DNA of 64,000 nt from Pseudomonas syringae KCTC 12500 (GCF_000507185.2 NZ_AYTM02000002.1:4127501-4191500), one strand, 5' to 3'. Numbered from the stretch's first letter, positions 18,852 to 29,468 are shown. A program made the numbers and translations. Notes: generated from the sequence alone by a model not told the origin.

Positions 18852-19562
18852 ATGGAAAAACGTGAAGAACTCTACCGCGGCAAAGCCAAATCGGTTTACA
18901 AGACCGACGACGCTGACCGCTTGATCCTGCTGTTCCGCAACGACACCTCGGCGTTCGACGGCAAGCGCATCGAACAGCTCGACCGTAAAGGCATGGTGAA
19001 CAACAAGTTCAACGCCTTCATCATGCAGAAGCTTGAAGAAGCGGGTATTCCCACCCAGTTCGACAAGCTGCTGGGCGACAACGAGTGCCTGGTCAAGAAG
19101 CTCGACATGATCCCGGTCGAATGCGTCGTGCGTAACTACGCTGCTGGCAGCCTGGTCAAGCGTCTGGGCATCGAAGAGGGCACCAAGCTCAATCCGTACA
19201 CCTTCGAACTGTTCCTCAAGGACGACGCCAAGGGCGACCCGTTCATCAACGAATCCCACGTTGTGGCGTTCGGCTGGGGCACCGCCGAGCAACTGGTTCG
19301 CATGAAAGAGCTGTCGATCAAGGTCAATGACGTGCTGACCAGACTGTTTGACGACGCCGGCCTGCTGCTGGTCGACTTCAAACTCGAATTCGGCGTATTC
19401 CACGGTGAAATCGTCCTCGGCGACGAATTCAGCCCGGACGGCTGCCGCCTCTGGGACAAGGACACCCGCAAGAAAATGGACAAGGACCGCTTCCGCCAGG
19501 GTCTGGGCGACGTCATCGAAGCCTACGAAGAAGTCGCAAACCGTCTGGGCGTGCCGCTGTAA
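18852..19562 (+). CDS. purC: SAICAR synthetase PurC
   Basis: PurC joins aspartate to CAIR in purine synthesis with ATP. The 236-residue length and the conserved stretches [34 protein letters not shown] and [13 protein letters not shown] are typical of the bacterial single-domain enzyme. The start ATG follows GCGGAGCCCATC. It closes the dapA operon 28 bases after the MBL gene. Confidence 0.97.
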   Translation: MEKREELYRGKAKSVYKTDDADRLILLFRNDTSAFDGKRIEQLDRKGMVNNKFNAFIMQKLEEAGIPTQFDKLLGDNECLVKKLDMIPVECVVRNYAAGSLVKRLGIEEGTKLNPYTFELFLKDDAKGDPFINESHVVAFGWGTAEQLVRMKELSIKVNDVLTRLFDDAGLLLVDFKLEFGVFHGEIVLGDEFSPDGCRLWDKDTRKKMDKDRFRQGLGDVIEAYEEVANRLGVPL

Positions 19563-19604
19563 GCGGAAAAAACACGCAAGCGCTTGATAGCACGAAAAAA
19601 AACA

Positions 19605-19626
19605 GCAGAAGGGCTTCGCCTTCTGC
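19605..19626. terminator. Hairpin after purC
   Basis: GCAGAAGG pairs with CCTTCTGC around GCTTCG. On the plus strand no T tract follows; an A tract precedes it, so it has intrinsic-terminator form only on the minus strand. Confidence 0.5.
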
Positions 19627-19653
19627 GTTGATGCTGTTATGATGCGCGCCGTT

Positions 19654-19743
19654 GGAGAGATGCCAGAGTGGCCGAATGGGACGGATTCGAAATCCGTTGT
19701 ACCTTCACCGGTACCTAGGGTTCGAATCCCTATCTCTCCGCCA
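19654..19743 (+). tRNA. tRNA-Ser(CGA)
   Basis: A 90-base class II tRNA. The acceptor stem GGAGAGA pairs with TCTCTCC, the anticodon stem ACGGA/TCCGT encloses TTCGAAA with anticodon CGA, a long variable arm (GTACCTTCACCGGTAC) follows, and CCA is encoded. A TATGAT box at 19638-19643 is a likely -10 element. Confidence 0.97.
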
Positions 19744-19754
19744 TACAAATAAAG

Positions 19755-19785
19755 ACCCGTAGCTGATTCAGCTGCGGGTTTTTTT
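19755..19785 (+). terminator. Terminator of tRNA-Ser
   Basis: ACCCGTAGCTG pairs with CAGCTGCGGGT (one G-T pair) around ATT, followed by six to seven T. Confidence 0.92.
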
Positions 19786-20467
19786 GTGGCCAAAATAACC
19801 ATCATTCCAGGGCTTCTGGAAATTGGTCCCGCATCCCTGCCTCATTCGGTCGGATTTACGACCTCTTCCGCACGCGATACACGTGCTGCGTAAGTCTTTC
19901 TTTCATGTCCCTGCAGCCCGCTGACAGGATTCAGATTGTCGTTCTTGCTCGCAGTCTGGGTCGTATGTCTCTCAATTGGAACGCATTGGTCCGGGCGTTT
20001 GGTTGAATGTCACCTTGCTTTCTGGCCGACTCGACTGCAGATGCCTGCAGCGACCACGTCCGCACTGACGGTAACTGAGCCGGTCGCACTCTGGTCTTCG
20101 GTCTGACTGAAGCTGCCTGTTTGCGTGTGCTTGCACTGCTGGGTTTGGTCGCCTTAATGGGGATTGGCCCCGCTAGGTGAATGCCGCGCAGCTGATCAGT
20201 TCAGTGGTCCCGCCTTCCGGTAAATGCGCCCGTAGTCGATAGGCAATGCAGTGGCATTAGATGACCACAGGTGCGTCGGTGCAGACCCGCTCTTTCGCCG
20301 TTGGCCGGGAGCGCATCGCAGTAAATGCCAGTAATGACCGAAGCGGATGAGGTTTTTCTATCAGGCTGGCGAGGGTCATCAAGTCGTTCATGCGGCCTTT
20401 GGCGCGGTGGTACGGGCATAAACGCAGCTGATGGGGGATGTAAATGGCAGGGCTACAGGCGCGGGGC
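19786..20467. other. Intergenic stretch without a credible gene, downstream of tRNA-Ser
   Basis: Nearly 700 bases with only short overlapping frames. One minus-strand frame (20257-20496) would encode about 79 residues but has no ribosome site or recognisable motif. I see no copy of the tRNA-Ser 3' end. The position between a tRNA gene and a toxin-antitoxin pair suggests decayed mobile DNA; this is inference. Confidence 0.5.
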
Positions 20468-20779
20468 CTAGCGGAATTGATCCGGGATTTTTGCAATGTT
20501 CAGGCGCTCGTTCCGCTCATGCAGTACACGAACAATGAATACGACCTGGGTGCGAACCACATAGCTCACTACGAAGGGGTAGCGGGTAAGTACCAGCTCG
20601 CGCACGTCCGGGGTTTGGGAAGGGCGTCCCATCCCCGTAAACGTCGCGAGCTGCTCAATGGATTCCAGAATGGTATTTACGACTTCGTCAGCTCTCTGGT
20701 GGCCCATCAGCCCCGCGTAATGCTCATGAATCGCTTCCAGATCGCTATCGGCTTTTTCACTTAACTCGATTTGCGGCAC
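20468..20779 (-). CDS. ParE/RelE-family toxin
   Basis: A 103-residue protein of the RelE/ParE superfamily. The N-terminal helix pair (ADSDLEAIHEHYAGLMG) is followed by the beta-sheet core with GRPSQTPDVRELVLTRYPFVVSYVV and FIVRVLHERNE, where the Arg and Tyr pattern fits ParE-type gyrase poisons better than RelE ribonucleases. Its start overlaps the end of the antitoxin gene by 23 bases, the usual arrangement with translational coupling. Target assignment rests on family only. Confidence 0.9.
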   Translation of the reverse strand: MPQIELSEKADSDLEAIHEHYAGLMGHQRADEVVNTILESIEQLATFTGMGRPSQTPDVRELVLTRYPFVVSYVVRTQVVFIVRVLHERNERLNIAKIPDQFR

Positions 20780-21005
20780 GTGCTACCCACTTGGCTTTAA
20801 CGGTTTCCAGATCGATCGTCTTCCCTGCATCGATGTCGGCCAAGCCTTCATCAATGGCTTTCAAATGCCACGCTTCTGCTTCAACGTAGCGAGACAGAGC
20901 ACGTTTCAGGTGGTACTGACGATCACGGTCCGTGGCAAGGGCAAGCTGGTCGAGCATTTCGACCAAGCCTTCTTCTACTCGGAATGACAGAACAGGCGAT
21001 GCCAT
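20757..21005 (-). CDS. Ribbon-helix-helix antitoxin of the ParDE-like pair
   Basis: An 82-residue protein with an N-terminal ribbon-helix-helix (MASPVLSFRVEEGLVEMLDQ then ALATDRDRQYHLKRALSRYVEAEA) and a C-terminal extension that would wrap the toxin. The start at 21005 is preceded by GGAGGCCAAT on its strand. It binds its own promoter as a dimer and is expected to repress the operon jointly with the toxin. Palindromic GTATAC motifs upstream (21037-21072) are likely operators. Confidence 0.9.
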   Translation of the reverse strand: MASPVLSFRVEEGLVEMLDQLALATDRDRQYHLKRALSRYVEAEAWHLKAIDEGLADIDAGKTIDLETVKAKWVARAANRVK

Positions 21006-21036
21006 ATTGGCCTCCACGGCTGCTAGCTGTAAACAA

Positions 21037-21072
21037 TGTATACAAAAAATCAAACGGTATACTCAGTGTACT
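21037..21072 (-). promoter_or_regulatory. Probable operator/promoter region of the toxin-antitoxin operon
   Basis: TGTATACA (21037-21044), GTATAC (21057-21062) and the near copy AGTGTACT (21065-21072) lie 30-70 bases upstream of the antitoxin start. Repeated short palindromes of this size are typical operators of ribbon-helix-helix antitoxins. The remaining bases to 21336 hold no gene that I can support. Confidence 0.55.
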
Positions 21073-21336
21073 TGCTCACGCACGGGGTCTGTCAATGTTC
21101 AGTCAAAACAGATTTTACTGAGAGTTTACTTTTATCGGCTTCTCATCCGTCTAGCGGTTCAGTCAGATGCCGTACAAGCCTATCCCTGAGGACTTCCAAC
21201 TCGTCGTCATTCAGACCCAACTGCCCACGGCAAGGATATGGCTGCGCTGACACAGTTGCCGGTGCCCGGCTGAAAGTCAGCTTTCACCGCGAGACCAGCC
21301 GAGACACCGCTCCAACGCGGCGTCCCGGCCAGTAGG

Positions 21337-22458
<1,122 letters not shown>

Positions 22459-22790
22459 GGCAGTCTCTCCTGTGGAGGGGGAATCAAAAGGACAATGACG
22501 GCAGCAGCCTTGGGGAAGGCGGCTGTCAGGGGATGACTGGCGACGCGTCAGCAGCAGCGCAACGATCACTCCGAAGCCCGTTAGCCACCCGCCAATTTGC
22601 CCAGCAGGGATGTTGCGAACGCCATCATCAGGACTGATAGTCCGAGCGTTAGGTGTTGTCCGGGGCCAGTGCAGCGCTGTATGAGGCTTAACTCCGAACA
22701 GGTTTTGACATAGTCTATTGGAGAAATGGCGTTTTATTTTTGCTGGTTTCTATCAAGTGAGTGGAATGGAATTCAATAATCGGAGCGTTT
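22459..22790. promoter_or_regulatory. Divergent control region between the OYE gene and its LysR-type regulator
   Basis: The 332 bases between the two start codons hold no gene. CAGGACTGATAGTCC (22630-22644) is a short dyad, and a TAGTCTATTGGAGAAA stretch (22711 on) is AT-rich. A binding site for the regulator is expected here, but none can be fixed by eye. Confidence 0.45.
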
Positions 22791-23720
22791 ATGTTTTCGT
22801 CTGAGCGACTCAAGGGTATCGATGTGTTCGTCATCGTCGCCGACATGGGCAGCTTCACGGCCGCAGCTGAACGGTTGAACCTGACCAACTCGGCGATCAG
22901 CAAGAGCATTGCGCGATTGGAAGGGCGTCTGCGCACCCGGTTGTTTCAGCGCACCACGCGTCGGCTGTCGCTCACCGAGGCAGGGGAAACCTTCTACCGT
23001 ACCTGCACAACGGTCCTTTCGGATCTGGAGGAAGTCGAGATTGCGCTGACCTCAACTCAGACCGAGCCACAGGGCAAGGTGCATATTGATTTGCCTGCTT
23101 CGTATGGGCGTTTACATGTCCTGCCGTTGATTCTTGATTTCATGAAGCAGCACCCCAGGTTGCAGCCCCATGTGTCTTTTTCCGATCGGTACGTCGACCC
23201 GGTGCACGAGGGCATCGATATCGTCGTCAGGATCGGTGGTTCAGATGCCTGGCCAGCCGCCATGGCTCATCAGTTTTTTGGAACGCAGAAGCTGATTTTT
23301 TGCGCGTCGCCCGAGTATGTAAATCAATATGGGCAGCCCAAAACGGTGTCGGACCTTGATGATCACCAGTGCATCGGCTATGGGCAAAATGACGGTATGG
23401 CGATCCCCTGGTATTTCAAGGGTCGCCAACCGGGGGATATGGAGCGCAGGATCATGCATCCGCACATTGCCGTGGGAGACGGAGAGGGTGAGGTGATGGC
23501 GGTGCTGGCGGGGCTAGGCATCGCTCAGCTACCGACCTGGCTGGTCCAGGTGCATCTGAACAGCGGCAGGCTGGTGGAGGTGCTGCCGGATCTTGCTACC
23601 GAAGGCCTTCCGATGAATCTTGTCTGGCTTCGAAGTCGCGAGGCGCTGCCAAAAGTCAGCGCGTTGGTCGCCTACCTGGGAGCCAATCTCACGCCTGCCG
23701 GGCGTGTTGAGCGGGCTTGA
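22791..23720 (+). CDS. LysR-family transcriptional regulator
   Basis: A 309-residue LysR protein with an N-terminal winged helix (FVIVADMGSFTAAAERLNLT, then AISKSIARLEGRLRTRLFQR) and a periplasmic-binding-like effector domain (PLILDFMKQHPRLQ... to the end). The ATG at 22791 follows CGGAGCGTTT. The divergent placement next to the alkene reductase suggests that it activates that gene in response to an electrophile or quinone; this is inferred from context. Confidence 0.93.
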   Translation: MFSSERLKGIDVFVIVADMGSFTAAAERLNLTNSAISKSIARLEGRLRTRLFQRTTRRLSLTEAGETFYRTCTTVLSDLEEVEIALTSTQTEPQGKVHIDLPASYGRLHVLPLILDFMKQHPRLQPHVSFSDRYVDPVHEGIDIVVRIGGSDAWPAAMAHQFFGTQKLIFCASPEYVNQYGQPKTVSDLDDHQCIGYGQNDGMAIPWYFKGRQPGDMERRIMHPHIAVGDGEGEVMAVLAGLGIAQLPTWLVQVHLNSGRLVEVLPDLATEGLPMNLVWLRSREALPKVSALVAYLGANLTPAGRVERA

Positions 23721-23789
23721 ATAATCATTGAATCGGGGATGATCGCAAAGCCGCTTACAACACAGAAGCGCGAAGCCGTCCCTGTCTCC

Positions 23790-24758
23790 TCAGCCTGACG
23801 TAATGGAAAATTCGGGGAGGATGTGCTCCTGAAGTTCATCGATCACCTCCACAGAGGGACGTCGCGTGGGCTTGAGGTTCAATGCGACATGATTGATCCC
23901 GGCTTCGCGTTGCCGTGAGAAGAAGTCTTTCAACGCCTTTCGACCGCCCTTTAGCACTCGACCCGTTTGTAGCGGCGCGTCAGGATTGGCGTCGAGGTCG
24001 AACATCGCGCCATAGCCGAAAGGGACGAATCCTCTGGAAGCGGTTGCCTCACGCCAATGCGGCACAGCCTCCGACATGCGCAGCGCGTCGCCATGCCAGA
24101 TCCAGGCATCTACATTGGCTGCAAGCCACTCCAGGCTCTGTCCAGCACGACCGATGGCGATGATAGGGACCCGTTGAGCTGCGGGTTTGGGTACCAGATC
24201 GATATCGCCCCGCAACTGGCCGAAATGCTGTGTCTTCAGGCGCGGAAATGACTCTGAAATCAGCGTTTTGATCAGCGTTAGCGCTTCCCGATAGCGTTCC
24301 GCTCGGCTGGCAAAGTCGACCCCGAAAGCTGGGTACTCTGTTGCCCGGTCACCCGAAGCCATGCCAGCGAGAAAGCGGCCTCCCAAGAGTTGGTCCGCCG
24401 TAGCGATCTGCTTGGCGGTGATGACCGGCTCTCGCAACGGGCTGACGATGCCGGCAGTGCCGATGGCGATTCTATGAGTGAGCGCTGCCAGCCAGCCCGC
24501 GTACACCAGCGGATCGAGGACCTGGCCGGTGTCGCCAAATGACGGATCGTAAAACGGCACATCGCGCAGCCACAGTGCCGCAGCATCGCTCTGATCGAGG
24601 CGCTGCACGATCTCGGCCTGGTCCTCCAGGCTGGGAAAAGGGCCGTCAGGATAGCCGCGCGCGGGCGAGATGAATCCGATGGTCAACTGATCGGGCTGGA
24701 ATGTACTGCTGAACACCGTATGGTTCTCCAGGCCGAGCGATTGATTGTTCTGAGTCAT
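23790..24758 (-). CDS. LLM-class (luciferase-like) flavin-dependent oxidoreductase
   Basis: A 322-residue TIM-barrel protein of the bacterial luciferase-like family. Characteristic parts are LWLRDVPFYDP, HRIAIGTAGIVSPLREPVITAKQIATADQLLGGRFLAGMASGD and VPIIAIGRAGQSLEWLA. Such enzymes use reduced flavin or F420 for monooxygenation; in Pseudomonas they often act on organosulfur or amine compounds, but the substrate here is unknown. The gene stands alone, convergent with the LysR gene. Confidence 0.9.
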   Translation of the reverse strand: MTQNNQSLGLENHTVFSSTFQPDQLTIGFISPARGYPDGPFPSLEDQAEIVQRLDQSDAAALWLRDVPFYDPSFGDTGQVLDPLVYAGWLAALTHRIAIGTAGIVSPLREPVITAKQIATADQLLGGRFLAGMASGDRATEYPAFGVDFASRAERYREALTLIKTLISESFPRLKTQHFGQLRGDIDLVPKPAAQRVPIIAIGRAGQSLEWLAANVDAWIWHGDALRMSEAVPHWREATASRGFVPFGYGAMFDLDANPDAPLQTGRVLKGGRKALKDFFSRQREAGINHVALNLKPTRRPSVEVIDELQEHILPEFSITSG

Positions 24759-25055
24759 CGTTTTACTCCGTTTCGGAAATCGATCATTCGATTCTATAGA
24801 TGACCTTTAGGCGGATCTCCGATCTTTTGGATCAGTCATTGTGAAAAAAAATCACCAATATTCGGTCTGCAACACTTAACCGAGCCACTGGCATCCCGTG
24901 CAGAGTAGAAACACTGTCATCATCTTCCCGCGAAATCGCCTGGTTTCACACGTCCCCCTTGGCGATTCGCAAACTAATCTTGCCTCCCGGTTTCGCTTTC
25001 GCCCGATCTGATCTATACCTTGGGTTCAACGTTTTGTGAGGCGAGGAGCTTTCAG
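24759..25055. other. Divergent intergenic region without a gene
   Basis: About 300 bases between the divergent LLM and GvpU-like genes, AT-rich in the left half. It should hold both promoters. No repeat or RNA structure stands out. Confidence 0.4.
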
Positions 25056-25538
25056 ATGTCAGACGCAGATCAGGTACAAAAGTCGCAACCTTCTCCCAGC
25101 CAGAGCCACGATGACGTGATTGCTCAGTTCAAGTGGCAGGGCAAGCAGATCGACTGGTTGCTGCAATGGCTGGTCAAGTTTGTTGCCAACACCAAGGTTG
25201 AGATGGGCGTGACGCTGTCGGTGGGCGGGAATCTGGTTTCCGGGCATCTGATTTCTCACGATGCGTATTTCGAGCAGTTGGCCGACGATATCTCGGCACC
25301 GTTCAGCTCGTTCGCCAACGGTACTGACGCGACCATGAAAGAGATGATCCTGTCCTTCAAGCCCGGTGAGTCGTCTGAAGACACCCCGGCCTTCCATTTC
25401 CTTCACTTGAAGGACTGCCGCACCTACTCTACTGACGGCAACCCGATTTGTGATGCCGGTGTGCTGTGGCGGGGCCGGATCTCGGCCGTCGATGGGTTCA
25501 CCATCGGGCTTATCGCCGAAAAGCCTGACGCAGCCTGA
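25056..25538 (+). CDS. GvpU-like protein of unknown function
   Basis: A 160-residue soluble protein beginning MSDADQVQKSQPSPSQ, with GGAGCTTTCAG ahead of the ATG. The stretch VEMGVTLSVGGNLVSGHLIS and the C-terminal GVLWRGRISAVDGFTIG resemble proteins annotated as gas vesicle accessory protein GvpU. No other gas vesicle gene is in the window and pseudomonads of this type are not known to make gas vesicles, so the name probably reflects a shared fold rather than function. An upstream in-frame start at 25020 lacks a ribosome site. It is monocistronic with its own terminator. Confidence 0.75.
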   Translation: MSDADQVQKSQPSPSQSHDDVIAQFKWQGKQIDWLLQWLVKFVANTKVEMGVTLSVGGNLVSGHLISHDAYFEQLADDISAPFSSFANGTDATMKEMILSFKPGESSEDTPAFHFLHLKDCRTYSTDGNPICDAGVLWRGRISAVDGFTIGLIAEKPDAA

Positions 25539-25546
25539 CCCTTTGA

Positions 25547-25572
25547 AGCCTCGACGTCCGTCGGGGCTTTTT
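25547..25572 (+). terminator. Terminator after the GvpU-like gene
   Basis: AGCCTCGACG pairs with CGTCGGGGCT (one G-T pair) around TC and runs into five T, nine bases after the stop codon. Confidence 0.92.
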
Positions 25573-25685
25573 CACTCAGTCTCATGATCGCTTCCGGAGT
25601 GCTGAATGCACTGGCTGGTCATGGGACGCTGCGTCTGTAATAGCGTCACTTAGCCACTCTTTGCGCGACAAAATGTCGCAAGCCG

Positions 25686-25739
25686 AGGTCAGGCGAGTAA
25701 TATGTTCGCCCTGACCTTATCTGCCGAATGGTTTTCGGC
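25686..25739 (+). promoter_or_regulatory. Two dyads upstream of maeA
   Basis: AGGTCAGG (25686-25693) is repeated inverted as CCTGACCT (25710-25717), and GCCGAA (25723-25728) as TTCGGC (25734-25739). They lie 110-165 bases before the malic enzyme start and may be an operator or leader structure. Confidence 0.4.
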
Positions 25740-25850
25740 ATGGCCTGATAGAGAGCTGGCGACAAGAAAAAACAACAAGAACTGAGCCAGGCTGCCCGCC
25801 CCGGTCGACATAAAGAATTAATGAGTAGACGAAAAAGGCGATTAGAGAAA

Positions 25851-27542
25851 ATGACCAAAACTTCGCGACCTTTGTACATTTCCTACGCAGGACCCTCACT
25901 GCTGGAAATGCCCCTGCTGAACAAAGGCAGTGCCTTCACCCCGCAAGAGCGGGTCGAATTCAATCTGATCGGGCTCCTGCCGCAGAACGTAGAGACGATC
26001 GAAGAGCAAGTCACCCGGGTCTACAGCCAGTACAAACAGTGTGCCAGCGACCTGGACAAGCATATCTACCTGCGCTCGATCCAGGACAACAACGAAACCC
26101 TGTTTTTCCGCCTGCTCGACTCCCACCTGGACGAGATGCTGCCGATCATCTACACGCCGACGGTGGGGCAGGCCTGTCAGGAATTCTCCAAGATCTACCG
26201 CACGCATCGCGGCCTGTTCATTTCCTACCCTGAGCGCGACCGCATCGATGACATTTTGCGCAGCGCGACCAAGGACCGGATCAAGATCATTGTCGTGACC
26301 GACAGCGAGCGAATTCTCGGTCTGGGCGATCAGGGCATCGGCGGCATGGGCATCCCGATCGGCAAACTGTCGCTGTACACCGCTTGTGGCGGGATCAGCC
26401 CGGCGTACACGCTGCCGATCGTGCTGGATGTCGGCACCAACAACCGTGAGCTGCTGGACGACCCGATGTACATGGGCTGGCGTCACGAGCGGGTATCGGG
26501 CAAGGAATACGAAGACTTCATCGCGCTGTTCATCGACGCGGTGCAGCGTCGCTGGCCTGACGTGTTGCTGCAGTTCGAAGATTTCGCCCAGTCCAACGCC
26601 ATGCCGTTGCTCGAAAAGTACCGCGACGAACTGTGCTGCTTCAACGATGACATCCAGGGCACCGCGTCGGTCGCTGTGGGTACGTTGCTGGCAGCCTGCA
26701 AGGCCAAGAATGAAACCCTCGGCCAGCAGAAGGTGGTGTTTGTCGGTGCCGGTTCGGCAGGCTGCGGGATCGCCGAGCACATCATCGCAGCGATGCGCAT
26801 CGAAGGCCTGAGCGAAAGCGAAGCGCGCAAACGCATCTTCATGGTTGATCGTTTCGGCCTGTTGACCGAAAGCATGGACAATCTGCTCGACTTCCAGAAA
26901 CGACTGGCGCAAAAGACTGCCGACGTGTCTGGCTGGACTGCCGGCTCGGAAGCCTTCCCGCAATTGCTCGATGTAGTCACCCACGCCGGGGCCACCGTGA
27001 TGATCGGTGTGTCCGGGCAGCGCGGTCTGTTCACCGAGCAAGTGATTCGCGAACTGCACAAGCATTGCGCCAAACCCCTGGTAATGCCGCTGTCCAATCC
27101 GACGTCCAAAGTGGAAGCCACTCCGGAAGAAATCCTGCGCTGGACCGACGGCAATGCACTGGTAGCCACCGGGAGTCCGTTTGCGCCAGTGGAAATCAAC
27201 GGTCGCACGGTGCACATCGCGCAGTGCAACAACTCCTACATCTTTCCGGGCATCGGCCTCGGCGTGGTGGCCTGTAAGGCATCGCGCATCACTGACCGGA
27301 TGCTCATGGCGGCGTCCAATGCGCTGGCCGAGTGCTCGCCGATGGTGACAGGGAAGGGTGATGCGGTGTTGCCGCCGCTCAAGGAAATCCAGCAGGTCAG
27401 CCGCAAGATCGCCCTGGCTGTGGCCAGGGAAGCGCAAGCCGAAGGGCTGGCACTGGAAACCACCGAAGAGGCGCTGCTTGAGGCCATCGAGCGCAATTTC
27501 TGGTTGCCGGGCTATCGGGCCTATCGTCGTCGCTCGGTCTGA
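25851..27542 (+). CDS. maeA: NAD-dependent malic enzyme (oxaloacetate-decarboxylating)
   Basis: The 563-residue protein decarboxylates malate to pyruvate with NAD+, feeding gluconeogenesis and pyruvate supply. It has the length of E. coli MaeA/SfcA and its motifs: [38 protein letters not shown], the metal site in FEDFAQSNA and [13 protein letters not shown], and the nucleotide-binding [14 protein letters not shown] chose ATG 25851 ([14 protein letters not shown]) because that is the usual family start; a frame opening at 25821 adds ten basic residues. A perfect palindrome follows the stop. Confidence 0.95.
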   Translation: MTKTSRPLYISYAGPSLLEMPLLNKGSAFTPQERVEFNLIGLLPQNVETIEEQVTRVYSQYKQCASDLDKHIYLRSIQDNNETLFFRLLDSHLDEMLPIIYTPTVGQACQEFSKIYRTHRGLFISYPERDRIDDILRSATKDRIKIIVVTDSERILGLGDQGIGGMGIPIGKLSLYTACGGISPAYTLPIVLDVGTNNRELLDDPMYMGWRHERVSGKEYEDFIALFIDAVQRRWPDVLLQFEDFAQSNAMPLLEKYRDELCCFNDDIQGTASVAVGTLLAACKAKNETLGQQKVVFVGAGSAGCGIAEHIIAAMRIEGLSESEARKRIFMVDRFGLLTESMDNLLDFQKRLAQKTADVSGWTAGSEAFPQLLDVVTHAGATVMIGVSGQRGLFTEQVIRELHKHCAKPLVMPLSNPTSKVEATPEEILRWTDGNALVATGSPFAPVEINGRTVHIAQCNNSYIFPGIGLGVVACKASRITDRMLMAASNALAECSPMVTGKGDAVLPPLKEIQQVSRKIALAVAREAQAEGLALETTEEALLEAIERNFWLPGYRAYRRRSV

Positions 27543-27564
27543 TCAGGCGCGTTTGAACGGCTGA

Positions 27565-27592
27565 TGTCTCCGCAAGCTTGCTTGCGGAGACA
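27565..27592. repeat. Perfect 13-bp inverted repeat after maeA
   Basis: TGTCTCCGCAAGC and its exact inverse flank TT, 22 bases after the maeA stop. Without a T tract it may be a REP-type palindrome or a Rho-protecting hairpin. Confidence 0.7.
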
Positions 27593-27773
27593 CGCTGCTC
27601 GCAAATGCGTTAATGCTGCAACGCATTTCTTTACAGTGAAATAAGCTTCATTCAACCCAATCCTCTCACCGTTTTCACATAAAATTGATGATGCGCTGCC
27701 TACAGTGCGCGCCATCGGGGCGTTCACTGGCTCCTGAATGCCCGATGCATATTAATTCGATAAGCAGACCACG

Positions 27774-29414
27774 ATGCCGACACCCAGAACTGTTCGTCCA
27801 GAGGTTGTAACCCTACTTGCCAGTGCGTTTCTGTTACTGGGTTTCAATATCAATCTCTGGCAGCATCTTTTCTCGATTACCAGCGCCGATAGCAAAGGGT
27901 TGGCCATGCGCTTTGCGTTTGGCTTGATGATTTTCTGCGTGTTCAATATCGTTTTGACGCTGTTGGCATTCCGTCGTGTGTTTAAACCGGTGTTGATCAG
28001 TCTGTTTATGATCAGCGCGGGGGTGGTTTATTTCATGACCGAATACGGGGTCATGATCGACGCCGGCATGTTTCGAAACTTCGCCGAAACCAACGTGACG
28101 GAAGTGCAGGGGCTGCTGTCTTTAAAACTGGCCTTGTATATCCTTCTGCTGGGCGTAGTGCCCTCGTTGATACTCTGGAAACTGCCGATCAGCTACCGTC
28201 GCTGGCACCTTGAACTGTTCAGCAAACTGTTGGTGACGGTGGCGTGCTGCGTGGCAATCGGCGGCGTTGCACTGGCCAATTACCAAGGACTGTCGTCATT
28301 GTTCCGCAATCACCATGAATTGCGCCTGATGGTGGTGCCAAGCAATTACATTGGTGCGTCGCTGGGCTACCTGAGTGAACAGGTGATCTCCGCAAGGCGC
28401 CCGTTCGTCAAGATCGGCGAGGACGCCAAACGTTCTGCGGACTGGGCCACGCATGCCCGCAAATCCTTGACCGTGCTGGTGGTCGGCGAAAGTGCCCGGG
28501 CCGAGAACTTCGGAATCCTTGGCTACGGTCGTAACACCACGCCCAACCTGAACAAGGAAAGCGGGCTGGTGGCGTTTACCGATGTGTATTCCTGCGGCAC
28601 TGAAACCGCCGTGTCGGTGCCTTGCATGTTTTCCAATATGGGACGCAAGAATTACAACGCTACCCAGGCGCGCAATCAGGAAGGCTTGCTGGATGTACTG
28701 AAGCGCGCGGGCATAGACGTGATATGGCGTGACAATCAGGCTGGCTGCAAAGGCACCTGCGATCGAGTGACCTTTCAGGACGTGAGCAATCTCAAGGACC
28801 CGCTGTTGTGCAACAACCATGAATGCCGGGACGAGATACTCTTGCAAAACCTGCAGACCTTTATCGACAGCCTCGACAAGGACACCGTGCTTGTTCTGCA
28901 CCAGATGGGCAGCCACGGGCCTGAATACTACAAACGTTACCCAAAAGAGTTTGAAAAGTTTACCCCGGTGTGTGAAAGCAATGCGTTGAACAATTGCAGC
29001 CGGGACAGCATCGTCAATGCGTACGACAATACGTTGTTGTACACCGACCATGTACTGGCCACGCTGATTGATCTTTTACGCGCCAATCAAAATAAGGTCG
29101 ATACCGCCATGGTGTATCTGTCTGACCATGGCGAGTCGCTGGGCGAGTACAATCTGTTCCTGCACGGCACGCCTTATGTGCTGGCGCCTGATCAGCAAAA
29201 GCATGTGCCGATGATGGTCTGGTTGTCCGATAACTATCAGAAGTCCTTTGCCGTCACGCCGGAGTGTCTGGCCAAACAGCGTAATGCCCCCTTGAGCCAG
29301 GACAACCTTTTCCATTCCATGCTCGGCCTGTTAAAAGTCGATACCAAGGTTTATGACCCCAGCCTCGATATGTTTGCCGGGTGCCGCAGCGAGTTGGCGG
29401 CCACCGACAAGTAA
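27774..29414 (+). CDS. eptA: Phosphoethanolamine-lipid A transferase (EptA family)
   Basis: A 546-residue inner membrane enzyme that adds phosphoethanolamine to lipid A phosphates and thereby reduces binding of cationic peptides. Five N-terminal membrane segments (to about residue 175) precede a periplasmic alkaline-phosphatase-like domain with the metal ligand Glu in VVGESARAENF, the nucleophile Thr in CGTETAVSVPCMFS, SDHGESLGEYNLFLHG, and several cysteines for disulfides. In other pseudomonads such genes answer to PmrAB or ColRS; no regulator is adjacent here, so control is not visible in the sequence. Confidence 0.92.
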   Translation: MPTPRTVRPEVVTLLASAFLLLGFNINLWQHLFSITSADSKGLAMRFAFGLMIFCVFNIVLTLLAFRRVFKPVLISLFMISAGVVYFMTEYGVMIDAGMFRNFAETNVTEVQGLLSLKLALYILLLGVVPSLILWKLPISYRRWHLELFSKLLVTVACCVAIGGVALANYQGLSSLFRNHHELRLMVVPSNYIGASLGYLSEQVISARRPFVKIGEDAKRSADWATHARKSLTVLVVGESARAENFGILGYGRNTTPNLNKESGLVAFTDVYSCGTETAVSVPCMFSNMGRKNYNATQARNQEGLLDVLKRAGIDVIWRDNQAGCKGTCDRVTFQDVSNLKDPLLCNNHECRDEILLQNLQTFIDSLDKDTVLVLHQMGSHGPEYYKRYPKEFEKFTPVCESNALNNCSRDSIVNAYDNTLLYTDHVLATLIDLLRANQNKVDTAMVYLSDHGESLGEYNLFLHGTPYVLAPDQQKHVPMMVWLSDNYQKSFAVTPECLAKQRNAPLSQDNLFHSMLGLLKVDTKVYDPSLDMFAGCRSELAATDK

Positions 29415-29439
29415 CCACGTGCGCGGCGTTCCGGGTATT

Positions 29440-29468
29440 GATCGTCCTCTCACGTTATGGGGACGATC
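29440..29468. terminator. Hairpin after eptA
   Basis: GATCGTCC pairs with GGACGATC over a 13-base loop, 25 bases after the stop. There is no T tract, so its role as terminator is tentative. Confidence 0.4.

Noticed and set aside
20201..20496. Two overlapping minus-strand frames of 72 and 79 codons
   Set aside because: Neither has a ribosome binding site or a recognisable motif and they overlap each other.
25896..27437. Open frame of 513 codons on the minus strand
   Set aside because: It lies wholly opposite maeA and has the biased composition of a shadow frame.
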